Origin: Lithodes maja
Lineage: Eukaryota > Arthropoda > Malacostraca > Decapoda > Lithodidae
Direction: 5' to 3'
Assembly: GCA_037953745.1 (NCBI GenBank)
Contig: JBAKBP010004268.1
Location: 1-64,000, forward strand
DNA: 64,000 bases
Part shown: piece after piece, positions 38,094-48,640 of the stretch
Numbering within the stretch: position 1 is the first letter of the stretch
How the letters are laid out: the number at the start of each line of letters is the position of its first letter
The notes under the pieces: generated by a model
What the model was told of the DNA's origin: nothing
What the model saw: only the letters and a program-made list of their open reading frames with translations
Database searches by the model: none
Made by a program: the position numbers and the translations under genes

Positions 38094-38789
38094 CAGGCCT
38101 AATGAAAGCTTGTATTGCTTTTCCTAAGTCACAAACAATGCATGCAAGCAGTTGACAGTGACTTAGGAATGGTTACAATGGGGAAATACATCAGTAATCA
38201 ATAATCAATAATCAATTGTTGAATGAATGTAAATAGACTGTAGCCGTGGCCGCCGACACTGCGTCGCCTCATTCGGACAGTTCTCAGAACCATAACAAAA
38301 CACTGGGTTATATTTCGCACCTTACACAATAACCGCTTAATGTACAGTGTTCTAGTCTTCACCCATCGTAAGATAACACAGAGTACTGCCTCTGGTATGT
38401 ATATAAACTAGGTTAGGCCATTTATTTGCAAAGATATGAGTACAGTAACCCTCGCCATCTCGGACCTCTAGAGGTCGGAAACCCGTACTAGCCGGACTGG
38501 CTACGGCCTCTCGGACATGTACTTCCGTATTTCGGACATTTCCGTCTTCATTCCGACAGTGTCCGACGTTGTCGGATGACGCCCTCACGTCACCGGGCAA
38601 TAAGAGTGAATATCCGACAAACAAAAGGGACGTCCGACGCCATCTACATCCGGGGCACATTTTCGTTGCGTGAACTATTAGTTCACGAAGGAGGATATGC
38701 AGGAGTGGAAGGTGAGTGTTAGTTCACAGATTGAGGCTCTATGTTCAATATGTGGTGCTCAGGCTGCGGACATCGAGCCTTGACAAGAT
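38094..38789. other. non-coding, with one Tigger-like end and a LINE leader
   Basis: A Tigger/pogo-style end TACAGTAACCCTCGCCATCT lies at about 38,442-38,461, followed by GGAC/GTCCGA repeats up to about 38,660, but no second end was found. A small inverted repeat TGCATGCAAGCA/TGCTTGCATGCA spans 38,083-38,150. From about 38,690 the sequence looks like the leader of the LINE that follows. Confidence 0.45.
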
Positions 38790-39250
38790 TTGAGTCGGGC
38801 TAGCCTAAAAGAAATTCAAACTCATATGGGGCTACTCCGGGACGAAAATGAAGCTTTAAGATTACAACTTGAAGAATACAAAGGGCAAACCAAGGAAATG
38901 AAAACACATGTTGAGAAGATTAAGGAGAAACACAATAAATGGGTTAATGACGAAGGAGGAAGAGTGAAAGAAGTGGCAATGAAGGAAATCATGGAGGAAC
39001 AAAAGAAACAATCAGAAAGGGAAAATAAAGATCTAGAATCAGTGGTAGTAAAAGCTATGAGGAGAAACGAACAGGTCCTGCGTGAAACAATAGATAGAAA
39101 TAAGTGTATTATTGTATTTGGGGATATAGAGGAGCACATTATTGAGAGGAAAGCTAGGGATAAGGAAGAAATTAACAAGGTAAAACATTAATCAAGCATG
39201 TCGATGAAGATGGAAACAACTGGAGAGATGATATTGAAGTTAGGAGAATG
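38790..39250 (+). pseudogene. ORF1 of a plus-strand LINE (coiled coil)
   Basis: The frame from 38,790 encodes a charged heptad-rich protein (GLLRDENEALRLQLEEYKG) that ends with NKCIIVFGDIEEH, matching the KKC-VIRGDKE region of LINE-A ORF1. It stops at 39,191; a frameshift then leads into VDEDGNNWRDDIEVRRMGKY, matching VREWENEIEDMHRIGKY of LINE-A. So this is a related but clearly older family member, broken by a frameshift. Confidence 0.75.
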
Positions 39251-40885
39251 GGTAAATATAGCACGGGAAATGAAGAAATGGCAGATGAAGATGAGGAGAT
39301 TGACGGAGATGGAAGAGCACATACAACACCTAGAGCACCTCCTGGCCACCCAAGAGTGGCGAGTACCTCCCGAAGACTATTAGAAACACATAGTTCTCCA
39401 AAAAATCTCTCCCCACTCTTGTTTGCAAATATCCAAGGCCTAAAAAACAGAACTACAAACAAAGTACCATTTATTAGGGGCCTGCTAGAAGAAGGAAACG
39501 CTATATTTGCGGCTCTCACAGAAACTCACATTAAAGATCAAGAGGATAGTGAAGTATGGATTCCTGGTTATAACCTACACAGAGCGGACAGAACGCATAG
39601 AACACGTGGAGGTGTAGCCTTGTACATCCACGACTCACTGATATGTACTGAATTCCTAAATAACAGTAATGAAGTGGTGGAAATACTGGGAGTTAAATAG
39701 AATCCATAAATTTAGCAGTTATTGTAACATACAGGCCTCCGGACTCATCCCTAGAAGAATTCAAAACCCAGCTCAACAAAATAAAAACAGAAGTGGAAGC
39801 ACTGGGGAACCCAACACCAAATATTATGTGGCTAGGAGACTTCAACCTACCAAACATTAAATGGAGACAAGTAGAAAACCAAGTAGTGGCAAATAACACC
39901 ATGGAAGCAAATCCGATAGAGCTTTTTACACTTTGCGACTATTTTAGTCTTAACCAGCATATTGCCGAACCCACACAGGAAAACAATATCTTAGACCTTG
40001 TCTTCACTAACAATGACTCTCTAGTACACAGCATAAACATATCAGACACAACATACTCAGATCATAAATTAATTGAGATCAAAACAACCTTAGCAAGTGT
40101 TCAGACAACCTCAGAATCGAGACCAAGAACCGGCCCTTTCAGTAAATTTAACTTCAATAACAAAAATATTAGGTGGGAAGAGGTAAATCAAGAAATGGAG
40201 GAAATAGACTGGGAAGATTTAATGAATAACCTGACACCTGCAGAATGTCGTCCTAATAACAGAAACCATGACCCAAATCTGTAGCCACCACATACCTGAA
40301 AGACAAACAAGACGAAGAAGCAAACAAGATCGGGAAAGAAGGAAGCTGTACAGAAGAAGAAAATTACTCTCACAACGACGCACACATCCAAATCTACAGG
40401 ATAGGCAAAAGGTCAAAATAGATAGAGAAATTGTGGAAATTGAACATAGGCTAAGAATATCATATGAACTACAACATATAGAAGAGGAGAGGAAAGCTAT
40501 TGCAGGTATAAAGGAAAATTCCAAGTACTTCTTTTCATATGCCAAACTAAAGGCTAAATCAGCATCAAACATCGGCCCACTAAGCAAAGGGGATGGGTCA
40601 TTCACAGGGGACAAAAAGGAAATGAGCGAACTCTTACGCCGGCAGTATGAAATGGCCTTCAGTGAGCCTTATGAAACAAAAGCCATCAGAGACCAAAATA
40701 TATTTTTCATGGAAACCTCCCCCACGCAAGCCCCCCAGATGCTGGATATTGATTTTGGTCCAAAAGACATAGAAGAGGCCATTTCCAACATGCCATTCCA
40801 CTCGGCACCAGGCCCCGACTCATGGAATTCGATCCTAATGAAGAAATGTAAGGCAAACCTCTCAAAACCCCTGGCTATAATGTGT
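39251..40885 (+). pseudogene. ORF2 of the same LINE, truncated in the RT
   Basis: Endonuclease motifs in order: FANIQGLKNRT (39,425), ALTETHIKDQED (39,510), RGGVALYIHDS (39,607), MWLGDFNLPNIKW (39,828), NILDLVFTNND (39,987) and YSDHKLIEIK (40,060). Two frameshifts are visible, near 39,690 and near 40,275. The linker follows (RRKLYRRRKLL) and the frame ends within the RT finger region at FHSAPGPDSWNS (40,797), just before an unrelated minus-strand LINE end at about 40,886. The 3' half is missing. Confidence 0.85.
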
Positions 40886-41250
40886 TGTTGATGATGCTTT
40901 TATTTTATACTAGCCCACTGGGCCTAGGCCCTCTCAAGGCTAGTGGTGGAGGAGGTGGTACAGAGTTTAAAGTCACGTATATGTCAGCAGTTATATGTCA
41001 TTGTATAAATTTATCGCTCTCAGGAAGTGACGAATAGGGGTGAAATTGAAAGAGTCTGAGTCAGAGAGGATGCCATGTAATGAGGTGTTCAGCAAGAATC
41101 TCCGTCTTTCAGATGCATAGACGGGACAAATACAAAGAAAGTGAAAAACAGTCAATGATGTATGGCAATGTTGGCATTCAGGTGGTGGACCACGAGGGGT
41201 GGACATCAGGTAACCATGTGTGAGGCGCGTGTGGCCTAAACGTAATCTAG
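40886..41250 (-). pseudogene. 3' end of another LINE with Cys-His tail
   Basis: The minus-strand frame at 40,991-41,206 reads PPPECQHCHTSLTVFHFLCI then CPVYASERRRFL, the Cys/His-rich C-terminus typical of LINE clades that carry RNase H, such as Jockey/I-like ones. The 3' UTR runs to about 40,886 (tail GTTGATGATGC repeats). Joined head to tail with the plus-strand LINE; the TTAA element that follows cuts it at 41,251. Confidence 0.65.
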
Positions 41251-41254
41251 TTAA

Positions 41255-41702
41255 CCCGTGGAGCCCCGGCTAGTTTTGTAATGTTTGCGCACCAGAACCC
41301 GGCCGGTTTTCAAAAAATGGTTTTATTCCAGAAACAATAGCGAATGGGTTAGGAATGAAGGAAAAACCACGAAAAACCGCTCAAAAAGCTTAAAAAATGG
41401 TCCTACAGAGCCCCCGAAAACGGATTTTATAAGAGTAAAAAATTGAAGGCAATTATCCCAAAAAACCAGGTTATTGCGCGCTCGCGCGCACGCACGTGGA
41501 CTTTGAGAGTTTTCAACCATCGGCACGGTTGCGTGGGATACGTACACAGTTCCCATACAAATCTGAGCCCTCTTGCGTGGCTACACCTGAGGTTACGGTC
41601 GGCGCAATTAGGGGAAATTAGGGTGACTCGCCAGGCGCGTCTCTGGGGCTGTGCGTTACATACATCGCCGACGCGCCAGGCGCGTCGCTGGGGCTGTACG
41701 GG
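41255..41702. mobile_element. 448-bp TTAA element
   Basis: Flanked by TTAA at 41,251-41,254 and 41,703-41,706. Ends CCCGTGGAGCCCCGGC and (inward) CCCGTACAGCCCCAGC match at 13 of 16 positions. GC-rich near the right end, with two copies of the GCGCCAGGCGCGTC-type motif at about 41,630-41,690. No coding capacity. It looks like another piggyBac-type MITE family. Confidence 0.8.
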
Positions 41703-42169
41703 TTAATAGGGTTTGGTCTGCACGTGAACCATTAATTGAAGAGGGCCACAAGTGTATGTCATCCTTAACCCTCCGACCCCGGCTAGGGAATATCGTAACT
41801 GTACTCTGTGTCCGGGGGTTTTCAGGAATTTTGGTACAAGTTGACTCACATGTTACTCCTGAAATACATTACACAAAGTTATAAAAAAAACAGAAAAATG
41901 TAGCACAAACCTTCATGTGTAGAATGCCGTTGAGTAGAGGTCTCTAGCCCAAGTGATTGCATAATGGTGAGCGCGGGAAGTGGAGTGATTTTTATGCGTG
42001 AAAATCATCCCGCGTTCGGATGCGTCGCCTTGGCCCAGGCCGCGGCTCGTCGCGCCAAACTTTTTACCTCCCGGAGGCGATTTTATGTATTGATAGTGAT
42101 GTTATTATAGTTATTTGGAGTCCAATTATATAAAATATGTGTATTAGGCTATCATTTTCACTAATATTT

Positions 42170-42655
42170 CACATTTTCACTCGATACCGTAGTTTTTATG
42201 AGTAATTGAGGTAGGTTATTGTTATATTAGGCACTGATTATTCGTTATCACAGGTGTTTATTATACTTTGGCCATCAAATCTTAGGTCTTGTGTCACTTT
42301 CACTTTGACAAATATGCTTTAGAGTGTCACTGTCACTGATAATGCTCATTTTCACTTGATACGGTACATTTTATTAGTAATTGAGGTAGGTTATTGTTAT
42401 ATTAGGCACTGATTATTCGTTATCACAGGTGTTTATTATACTTTGGCCATCTAATATTAGTTCGTGTGTCACTTTCACTTTGGTAAATATGCTTGAGAGA
42501 GTGTCACTTTCACTGATAATGCTCATTTTCACTTGATACGGTACATTTTATTAGTAATTGAGGTAGGTTATTGTTATATTAGGCACTGATTATTCGTTAT
42601 CACAGGTGTTTATTATTACTTTGGCCATCTAATATTATGTCATGTGTCACTTTCA
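42170..42655. repeat. 177-bp tandem repeats in piggyBac copy 2
   Basis: Inverted equivalent of 19,563-20,040 with three units. One unit shows a one-base insertion (TTATTACTTTGG near 42,612) relative to copy 1. Confidence 0.8.
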
Positions 42656-42837
42656 CTTAGTTATATGCTTTGTAAACGTTTTATATACAATTTATTGTGT
42701 CTTTTTTCACTTATTTATATATGTTTTCATAATACATGACTTTTTTATCACAATACACCTGTACATTGTTTTATTTCCACTTGTTGCCTATATACATACA
42801 TATTGTCAGTCTTTGGTACTTTCACTATGATTATTAG

Positions 42838-45800
42838 TTAGTACTCCTGCTTGCTGTGGTATTCAGCAAAGCACGGTATAGCACATAGTGACAGTCGGCA
42901 CTCCACACACTGCATGGTGGTCTTTTTCTGCTTCCTCGGCCTCACCTGGCTGTTCCAGCAGACATGGCACCGCCTTCTGCTAATGGTGACTCCATCTCGT
43001 TCCAGAGGCAGGTAACCGAGCTTGTGCACACTTACAAACTGTGCAGCCTGCATGCGGTCCTGAACGGGGCGCCCAGGTTGTGCCACTGCCCTCTGTGGCA
43101 TAGCATACCTGTCCAGGAGCTCCACCAACACCTGTTTTTGGAACCTCCGCAGGCTACTGAACTTCCTGGGTGTGCGCGGATTCCGAAGCCTGTAGATATT
43201 ATAGGCATTCAGCATTGACATGTCCACCATGTGCAGAAAGAACTTTTTGTACCATCTGCACGAGGTACGCAGACAGTCGATGAAGCCTATCTGCATGTCG
43301 GACTTGTCCACCAGCCTCATATTTATGTTGTAGTCCAGGACAGCATCGGGCTTGGTCACCCTGACTTTGGTGCGGCGATCCACCTTGCCAGTCTCAACCA
43401 TTTCCCCCTTGTGGACGGTGCTCAGGATGTTGACCTTCCGCTGGTCGTGCCAGTGGATAGCCAGAATGGGTCCCGACTTCTTCTTGAAGACATCGCCTTT
43501 CTTTGTTTTAGGAGGGAAACTTGGCATGCCCTTCCTTTTTGCTCTAACTGTGCCTACAGTCCCCGTCTGGCGCTCATGGAGGTACTTTGAGAGAGTGGGG
43601 GACGTGTAGTAGTTGTCCGTGTAGAGGACGTGATTCTTTTCGAAGTACCGGTTCATCATGGCTTGAACCACTGCTCCGCCAAAGCCAATGAGGGGGTCTA
43701 TTGCCACGTCCCCTTCCTTCCCGCTGTAGACCAGGAAGTCCAGGACATAGCCAGTTTTGCAATCGCACAGCACAAAGAACTTTATACCAAAGCGATGTCT
43801 CTTTGAGGGGATGTACTGCCTGAAGCTCAGCTTTCCCCGGAACAGCACAAGAGACTCGTCAATACAGACGTTGCAGAAGGGCATGAAGTAGGACGTGAAA
43901 CGTTCTCTCATCATCTCGTACAACGTCCTAATTTTCCACAGTTTGTCAGGGAGATGCATGTCGGTGTTGGTGACAAGATGGAGCGCTCCGAGGATGTCGA
44001 GGTACCGGTCCCGAGAGATGTATTTCCCGAAGGCAGGGGTGGATATTAGATCTTTGGTGATCCAATAGTCAGCCAACCTGTGCTTCTTCACATGAGGCAT
44101 TAGCATGGTGATTGCCAGGAACACCATGAACTCGGGATGAGTCACTGGGGTCCACCGCTTCATGTGGCCCTTGATCACCTTGCCAAAAAAGTTAACCTGG
44201 ATTTGGTAATGCTTATTTGTCTCTTTTATGACAAAGTCAGTAACCTCCTTATCAAAAAAAGCCTCAAAAAGCTCATGTGGTCGAGCATTGGGGCCTGCAG
44301 GAAAACTTGGGGTAACTCCTGGAGCATCCTGTACCTCATCAAAAGGGGTTACATCAGGGTCAATGACTTGATCAGCAGCCACATCCTGCCAGTTGAAAAC
44401 ATAAAATCCGTCCTTCTGGCGACGCTGACGAGGAGCTACAGCGGGGGCAGCACGCCCACGAACTTTGGCGGCGCGAACCCTAGGGCGGCCAGGAGCGCGA
44501 CGGCGCCCAGGCCCAGCCCGGCGGCCAGCCAGGCGGCCAGGGCGGCCAGGAGCACGACGGCCCTGGGCAAAGCGTCTGGGTTGAGGGTCGTCGATGTCCA
44601 TAAATTCGTCATCGTCGTTGTCGTCAGAGCCGTCATCTTGCCCTGACGGTGGACCCAGGTAATCATGGCCAGAGTCGTCTGTGAGGTGCCCTTCATCTTC
44701 AGAGCCCCCCTCATATTCTTGCGGGGAACGAATGATGCGTGGGCGGCGTGTAGGTCGGCGAGGTGGGGAAGGAGTGGGAGATGAGGCTCTGTCATCTTCA
44801 TACAGAGGTTCGGGGCTCCTTGGCCTACGACGAGTCTTAGACAGCACTGGTTCAGTGTCTGTAGGTGCAGGTATGGATGCGAGGTCAAACACATCATCAG
44901 GAACCTCTGTTGTAGGCTGGAGAGGTGGGGTGGACCCTGGGGAAACTTGCGGGGGCGTATGGCTGGGAGCGGCAGGGGTGGAAGCCGCAGGGGTGGAAGC
45001 CGCGGGAGCCTCGAACAAAGAGCGCCTACTTGTAGCTCCTTTTTTGACATATTTTCTCCCTTTTCCCTTTTCTTTAGTAGTATGTCTCCTCTCGGGGGAA
45101 ATAGGGGGTAAATAGGACGAAAGTGGGGGTTCCTCAACCCTAGGCAGTGCTGGTGGTGGTGGGGAAGAATGGCGGGAGCCTGGGGCAACTTGGGTGGCGT
45201 GGGTAGATAAGGAAGACAATGGCGGGTCAACCTCGGCCTCACGCGCAGCCTCACTGGCACCCTCACGCACTGCTCCCTCACCAACTTTTAGGGCCTCTTT
45301 CCTGGCTGCCGCGGCCGCCTTTTTGAGCACTTGTTTCTTATAGAAACGTATCTTGAATGGGGATTTAGCTGGCGAAGGGCTAGGTGTCGTGTCACTCAAC
45401 CTAAACTTGGCAGTCGACCTAGTGCTGTCCCATTCGCTCACTCTCACTAGACTCTCATCACCTTGCACAACTATGTCACGTTCAGTACTATCATCACTTT
45501 CATCGTCATGCTCAAATCCAATAAAAAGCGCGTCTCTTTCACGGATTTCTTCTATATCGTCAAAATCCTCACTATAGTGAGACTCGTAAGACTCGGAGCT
45601 ATCACTGCCCAAGTCATCACCAATTTTTTGGCCTTCACCACGTTCATAACTCCTCAAAGCTATTTCAATACCTCCGGGAGTCAACGCATCTTGTGCGTGC
45701 ATTTGCGTTAGGGCGCGACGAACATGGGCAGGCGTCGAAGGGAGTGTGGAATCGGACACAAGGGAATCACTTTTTGGGCTAGTATCCATGTTGGCGGCAG

Positions 45801-45873
45801 GGTAGAGACTGGCGTACATGCTGTCTGGTAGCGCCGCCTGGTGACCACGGAGCAAAATTTGTACGCGCGCCAT
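42838..45873 (-). CDS. piggyBac transposase with long N-terminal extension, copy 2
   Basis: A 1,011-codon frame from ATG 45,873 (MARVQILLRG) to the stop at 42,838. Five differences from copy 1 were seen by eye (Arg/Gln in RALTxMH, Thr/Ala in RSTx, Ala/Ser in LSxYLPP, Thr/Ile in GKVxKGH, Pro/Ala in LCxIPCF). None touches the three catalytic Asp (NVCIDESLV, TDNYYTS, RLVDKSDM) or the Cys of the C-terminal finger. Both copies therefore look potentially functional. An acidic Ser/Pro-rich extension and the GRP-core AT-hook-like stretch precede the core, as in copy 1. Confidence 0.93.
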   Translation of the reverse strand: MARVQILLRGHQAALPDSMYASLYPAANMDTSPKSDSLVSDSTLPSTPAHVRRALTQMHAQDALTPGGIEIALRSYERGEGQKIGDDLGSDSSESYESHYSEDFDDIEEIRERDALFIGFEHDDESDDSTERDIVVQGDESLVRVSEWDSTRSTAKFRLSDTTPSPSPAKSPFKIRFYKKQVLKKAAAAARKEALKVGEGAVREGASEAAREAEVDPPLSSLSTHATQVAPGSRHSSPPPPALPRVEEPPLSSYLPPISPERRHTTKEKGKGRKYVKKGATSRRSLFEAPAASTPAASTPAAPSHTPPQVSPGSTPPLQPTTEVPDDVFDLASIPAPTDTEPVLSKTRRRPRSPEPLYEDDRASSPTPSPPRRPTRRPRIIRSPQEYEGGSEDEGHLTDDSGHDYLGPPSGQDDGSDDNDDDEFMDIDDPQPRRFAQGRRAPGRPGRLAGRRAGPGRRRAPGRPRVRAAKVRGRAAPAVAPRQRRQKDGFYVFNWQDVAADQVIDPDVTPFDEVQDAPGVTPSFPAGPNARPHELFEAFFDKEVTDFVIKETNKHYQIQVNFFGKVIKGHMKRWTPVTHPEFMVFLAITMLMPHVKKHRLADYWITKDLISTPAFGKYISRDRYLDILGALHLVTNTDMHLPDKLWKIRTLYEMMRERFTSYFMPFCNVCIDESLVLFRGKLSFRQYIPSKRHRFGIKFFVLCDCKTGYVLDFLVYSGKEGDVAIDPLIGFGGAVVQAMMNRYFEKNHVLYTDNYYTSPTLSKYLHERQTGTVGTVRAKRKGMPSFPPKTKKGDVFKKKSGPILAIHWHDQRKVNILSTVHKGEMVETGKVDRRTKVRVTKPDAVLDYNINMRLVDKSDMQIGFIDCLRTSCRWYKKFFLHMVDMSMLNAYNIYRLRNPRTPRKFSSLRRFQKQVLVELLDRYAMPQRAVAQPGRPVQDRMQAAQFVSVHKLGYLPLERDGVTISRRRCHVCWNSQVRPRKQKKTTMQCVECRLSLCAIPCFAEYHSKQEY

Positions 45874-46026
45874 TCGAAAAGCACTCGCGCAAGCAATGGT
45901 ACAGTGTTGTACCACCCGGGTTCCTCGGGCCAAAAAAAAATGGTACACACGTGTACCACCCGGGGTCGAAGGGTTAAGTACCGGTATTAATATTTTATCT
46001 CTTTAATAATATTTGTTTTCCCATAG

Positions 46027-46166
46027 GTGCGGGAGAGCCAAACTTTGATGCCCTGGAGGCCAATCCGTACGTGAGTGTATCGGGTCGGAAAGAGGCGGAA
46101 GTGAAGGCTCTGTTGTCTAAAGTACCCTCAGAACTCATCACTCTGGACCCTCTCACTATCAGTCAG
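46027..46166 (+). CDS. WDR46: WDR46/UTP7 exon, start of BING4 C-terminal domain
   Basis: A 140-bp exon with acceptor CCCATAG before it and donor CAG|GTGAGA after it. In frame it reads AGEPNFDALEANPY, EAEVKALLSKVPSELITLDP and TISQ, the conserved BING4 C-terminal region that follows the WD40 propeller in WDR46 (human) and Utp7 (yeast), a nucleolar component of the small-subunit processome needed for 18S rRNA maturation. The VSVSGRKE stretch differs from the usual KKQRQE-type segment. The exon begins with a split Gly codon. Exons for the propeller are not found in the window and presumably lie beyond the inserted DNA upstream. Confidence 0.93.
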
Positions 46167-47035
46167 GTGAGACATGGTTCTAGGCTAGCTATATAATTAG
46201 GTTAGGTAGGTCAAGTATAACAAGTCTTATACTGTATATCTGGTAGGTAAGCTGGATGGGAGGAGGGGCGTCAACTGACTGATATTTGGCCCCACTATGC
46301 CTGTTATATGCCTTCTGTATCTCTGTAAATAATACTCCTACAGAATATCTTGACTACCTACTTTCATTCAGCTTACAAATGGTGAAAACCACAGTTTGAG
46401 CAATACTAAAGCAATAACAACTCTTATGGTCGAGATACCGCTTGAGCGGAAGAGAGAGTTTGTGTGTGTGTACTTACTCTCTAGTTGTATTTGCGGGAGT
46501 GAGTATGCTCGGTAATTCCTGCCTCCCAAAACATGATTGTCATACTTTTCTTTGAAACTATGTAACAAAGTTGCGGAAACTTCTTTGGCTGGCAGGCTAT
46601 TCCACTCCATGATCAAATTACTTGGGAATCTTTTGCGTTTTAAGTCTGACGCATTCTGAGGCAGCTTTAGCTTATTACTATGTCCCCTTGTTCGTTCCCC
46701 TCTATCCCTCTCTTAAGAAATTAGTCTCATCCCCCTTGTCAATTTCCCTTACTATCTTGTATATCTGGATCTGTTCTCTCTTTCTCCTCTGCTCTAATGT
46801 GGGAAGGTTTATAGTCTTGAGTCTTTCTTCATAAGTCTTACTTTCAAAGCCCGGGATCATTTTGGTTGCTGCCCTCGGAACCCTCTCAATCTTGTGTATA
46901 TGCTTCTTCAAGTGTGGATTAAACTATTACTAGTACACTAGTGTGGATTAAACTGTTACTAGTATACTACAATAAACTATTCTTATAGGTTGACAAGGGA
47001 TCATCAAAGTAAAAATATTTCTGTCTTTTCTCCAG
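46167..47035 (+). other. WDR46 intron holding a LINE fragment
   Basis: Intron of 869 bp between GT (46,167) and AG (47,034-47,035), phase 0. About 46,380-46,925 is a minus-strand LINE 3' fragment (see separate entry). The stretch 46,915-46,990 holds two copies of GTGTGGATTAAACT with ACTAGTA spacers. Confidence 0.85.
46380..46925 (-). pseudogene. LINE ORF2 C-terminus in the WDR46 intron
   Basis: On the minus strand: LKKHIHKIERVPRAATKMIP (46,910 region), YEERLKTINLPTLEQRRKRE, and after a frame change WNSLPAKEVSATLLHSFKEK near 46,600. This matches the tail of LINE-A ORF2 (LKKHINKLEKVQRIATKMIP, YEERLKTLQLPTLKERRERG) but is more decayed. It is a CR1-like relic. Confidence 0.85.
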
Positions 47036-47350
47036 GTTGACACGCCAAGACTACAGGAGAAAATTGAGGCCAAGAAAGCATTGCTCCACGTACGCACCCC
47101 CAAAGTGGACTTTACGCCGCGCTACCGCATGAAGGGCAAGAGCGGCTCAGCCCAGAAGTTCAAGCGACGGCAGCAAGTGAAGAGTGACAAACAGCGGGAG
47201 TATCTCAAGTCAGCATTTGCGCAACAGAAGGAGCTTGGGCTGGATAAATCTGCAGGCCAGAGTGAGATGCAAGATGAGAAACCCACAGAAATCCTGGATC
47301 GGTTTAAACCCAAGAAGAAAAAACATCTGAAACCTAATGCCAACATGTAG
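47036..47350 (+). CDS. WDR46: WDR46/UTP7 last exon
   Basis: Follows acceptor TTTTCTCCAG. It starts VDTPRLQEKIEAKKALLHVR, continuing the LDP-x4-VD stretch of the BING4 domain across the splice, and then shows FTPRYRMKGKSGSAQKFKRR, a lysine-rich region and EILDRFKPKKKKH before the stop TAG at 47,348-47,350. The basic tail with a DRF motif is typical of the family and probably acts as a nucleolar targeting or RNA-binding tail. Together with 46,027-46,166 it gives about 150 residues of the C-terminus. Confidence 0.95.
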   Translation, partial: VDTPRLQEKIEAKKALLHVRTPKVDFTPRYRMKGKSGSAQKFKRRQQVKSDKQREYLKSAFAQQKELGLDKSAGQSEMQDEKPTEILDRFKPKKKKHLKPNANM

Positions 47351-47415
47351 TCTAGGTGTACATATGCTAGTGATGTAATGTTAATATAATATTTGTTAAA
47401 AATATTTTTGGTTTT

Positions 47416-47421
47416 AATAAA
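47416..47421 (+). terminator. AATAAA polyadenylation signal of WDR46
   Basis: The hexamer lies 66 bp after the stop codon, in an AT-rich 3' UTR. No better signal is seen before the LINE fragment that starts near 47,456. Confidence 0.75.
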
Positions 47422-47455
47422 AATTATTAATTGCTATCATATTTTTAAGATTATT

Positions 47456-48172
47456 CCTTGTTAGTGACAAAGAGTTTGGTGTTGTTTGTGGAAGGAGGAA
47501 ACTGAAGGTGAACGTCAATAAAAGTAAAGTAATGGTGTGTAATAGGGGAGAGCATAGGGTGAATCTAGATGTGAGGCTGGATGGGGAAATATTGGAACAA
47601 GTAGAGTGTTTTAAATAAATAGGAGGAACGATAAGCAGGAGTGGAGGTATGGAAGTGGAGGTAAAACAGTGTGTGAAGGAAGGAAGGTTTTCGGAGCAAT
47701 GGGAAGTATGTGGAAGACGAGAAATCTCGGAGTGAAAGTAAAAAGTGCACTGTATCAAGGAATTGTGCCAACAGTGATGTATGGGGCTGAGACATGGGCT
47801 CTGAAGAAAAAGGAGAAAAGAGGGCTGGATGTGATGGAGATGAGCTGCTTGAGGAGTATGTGTGGAGTTACTCGTAGAGACAGATTGAGGAATGAAGGGA
47901 TACGTAGGAGAGTGGGGCAGCAAGAACATTTGTCAGCCAGAGTGGACAGAAGGGTGCTGAGCTGGTATGGTCATGTTGAACGAATGGGAGATGAAAGGCT
48001 TACAAAGAGAATATGTGAGTCAGGTACAAGGGGAGATAGAAGGGCAGGAAGACCCCCATTGAGATGGAGAGACTGTGTAAGAAAGGCTTTGGATGATAGA
48101 GGAATGACTATAGATCAGGCAGGGGAAGTGGTGGTGGACAGGAGTGAATGGAGAATGCTTGTGAATAGTTGA
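47456..48172 (+). pseudogene. RTE-like LINE ORF C-terminus
   Basis: The plus-strand frame reads CGRRKLKVNVNKSKVMVCN (47,495), LDGEILEQVECFK, an in-frame stop near 47,616, then GGTISRSGGMEVEVK, a one-base frame change near 47,665, GAETWALKKKEKRGLDVMEM, LSWYGHVERMGDERL and GRPPLRWRDCVRKALDDRGM to the stop at 48,172. This is the thumb and C-terminus of an RTE-like ORF. 5' truncation is within the RT. It may belong to the RTE-2 family. Confidence 0.88.
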
Positions 48173-48563
48173 GTGAACACGTGGTCATTTGGAGTAAGGG
48201 GTCGGGCGCAAGTTGGACTAGATAATAGTCTATCAGGCGCCTGGCCCGGGGAGACGATTAATATGAAGGGTGTGTCTGGAAGTGTGGTGGGAGGGCTTGT
48301 GGCTTTGGCTCCGCTGCATGTCTGCCTGCCGAGATCGGAACCTCTCCGGGTGGTCAGGGGCCGGGGGAGTGCTGGAGCGACCTTGGTAACCCTGGTCTCT
48401 GGGTCTTCTCCTGGGTGACCTGGATGTGTGAGAGTTTGTGTTTTTTATCTGTTTATTTTTTGTTTTATGTTGTTTTTGTGTTTTCCCTGTTCTTGCTCTG
48501 TCTTGAGTCGGCTACCCCCAAAATGGAGATTGGGCCTGAGCATATAGATAGATAGATAGATAG
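48173..48563 (+). repeat. 3' UTR and (GATA)n tail of the RTE-like LINE
   Basis: Runs from the ORF stop to a GATA/TAGA array at 48,543-48,563. The segment 48,331-48,430 (with CGGAACCTCTCCGGG and TGGGTCTTCTCCTGG) recurs in reverse at 52,200-52,310, showing a family-wide 3' UTR. Confidence 0.8.
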
Positions 48564-48640
48564 TGACATTCTAAAAATTATTGGTTGCAAGAATAAGTTT
48601 ATTTTGGTTTGACTTTGTTTGCAAATTTTACATTTTAATT

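Larger units (their letters stand above)
41769..45973 (-). mobile_element. long piggyBac element, copy 2
   Basis: Complete 4,205-bp element flanked by TTAA (41,765-41,768 and 45,974-45,977), in reverse orientation to copy 1 and nearly identical to it throughout, including the 177-bp tandem repeats at about 42,170-42,655 and the TGGTACA motifs at the right end. The right flank is the WDR46 intron, 49 bp before an exon. Confidence 0.95.
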
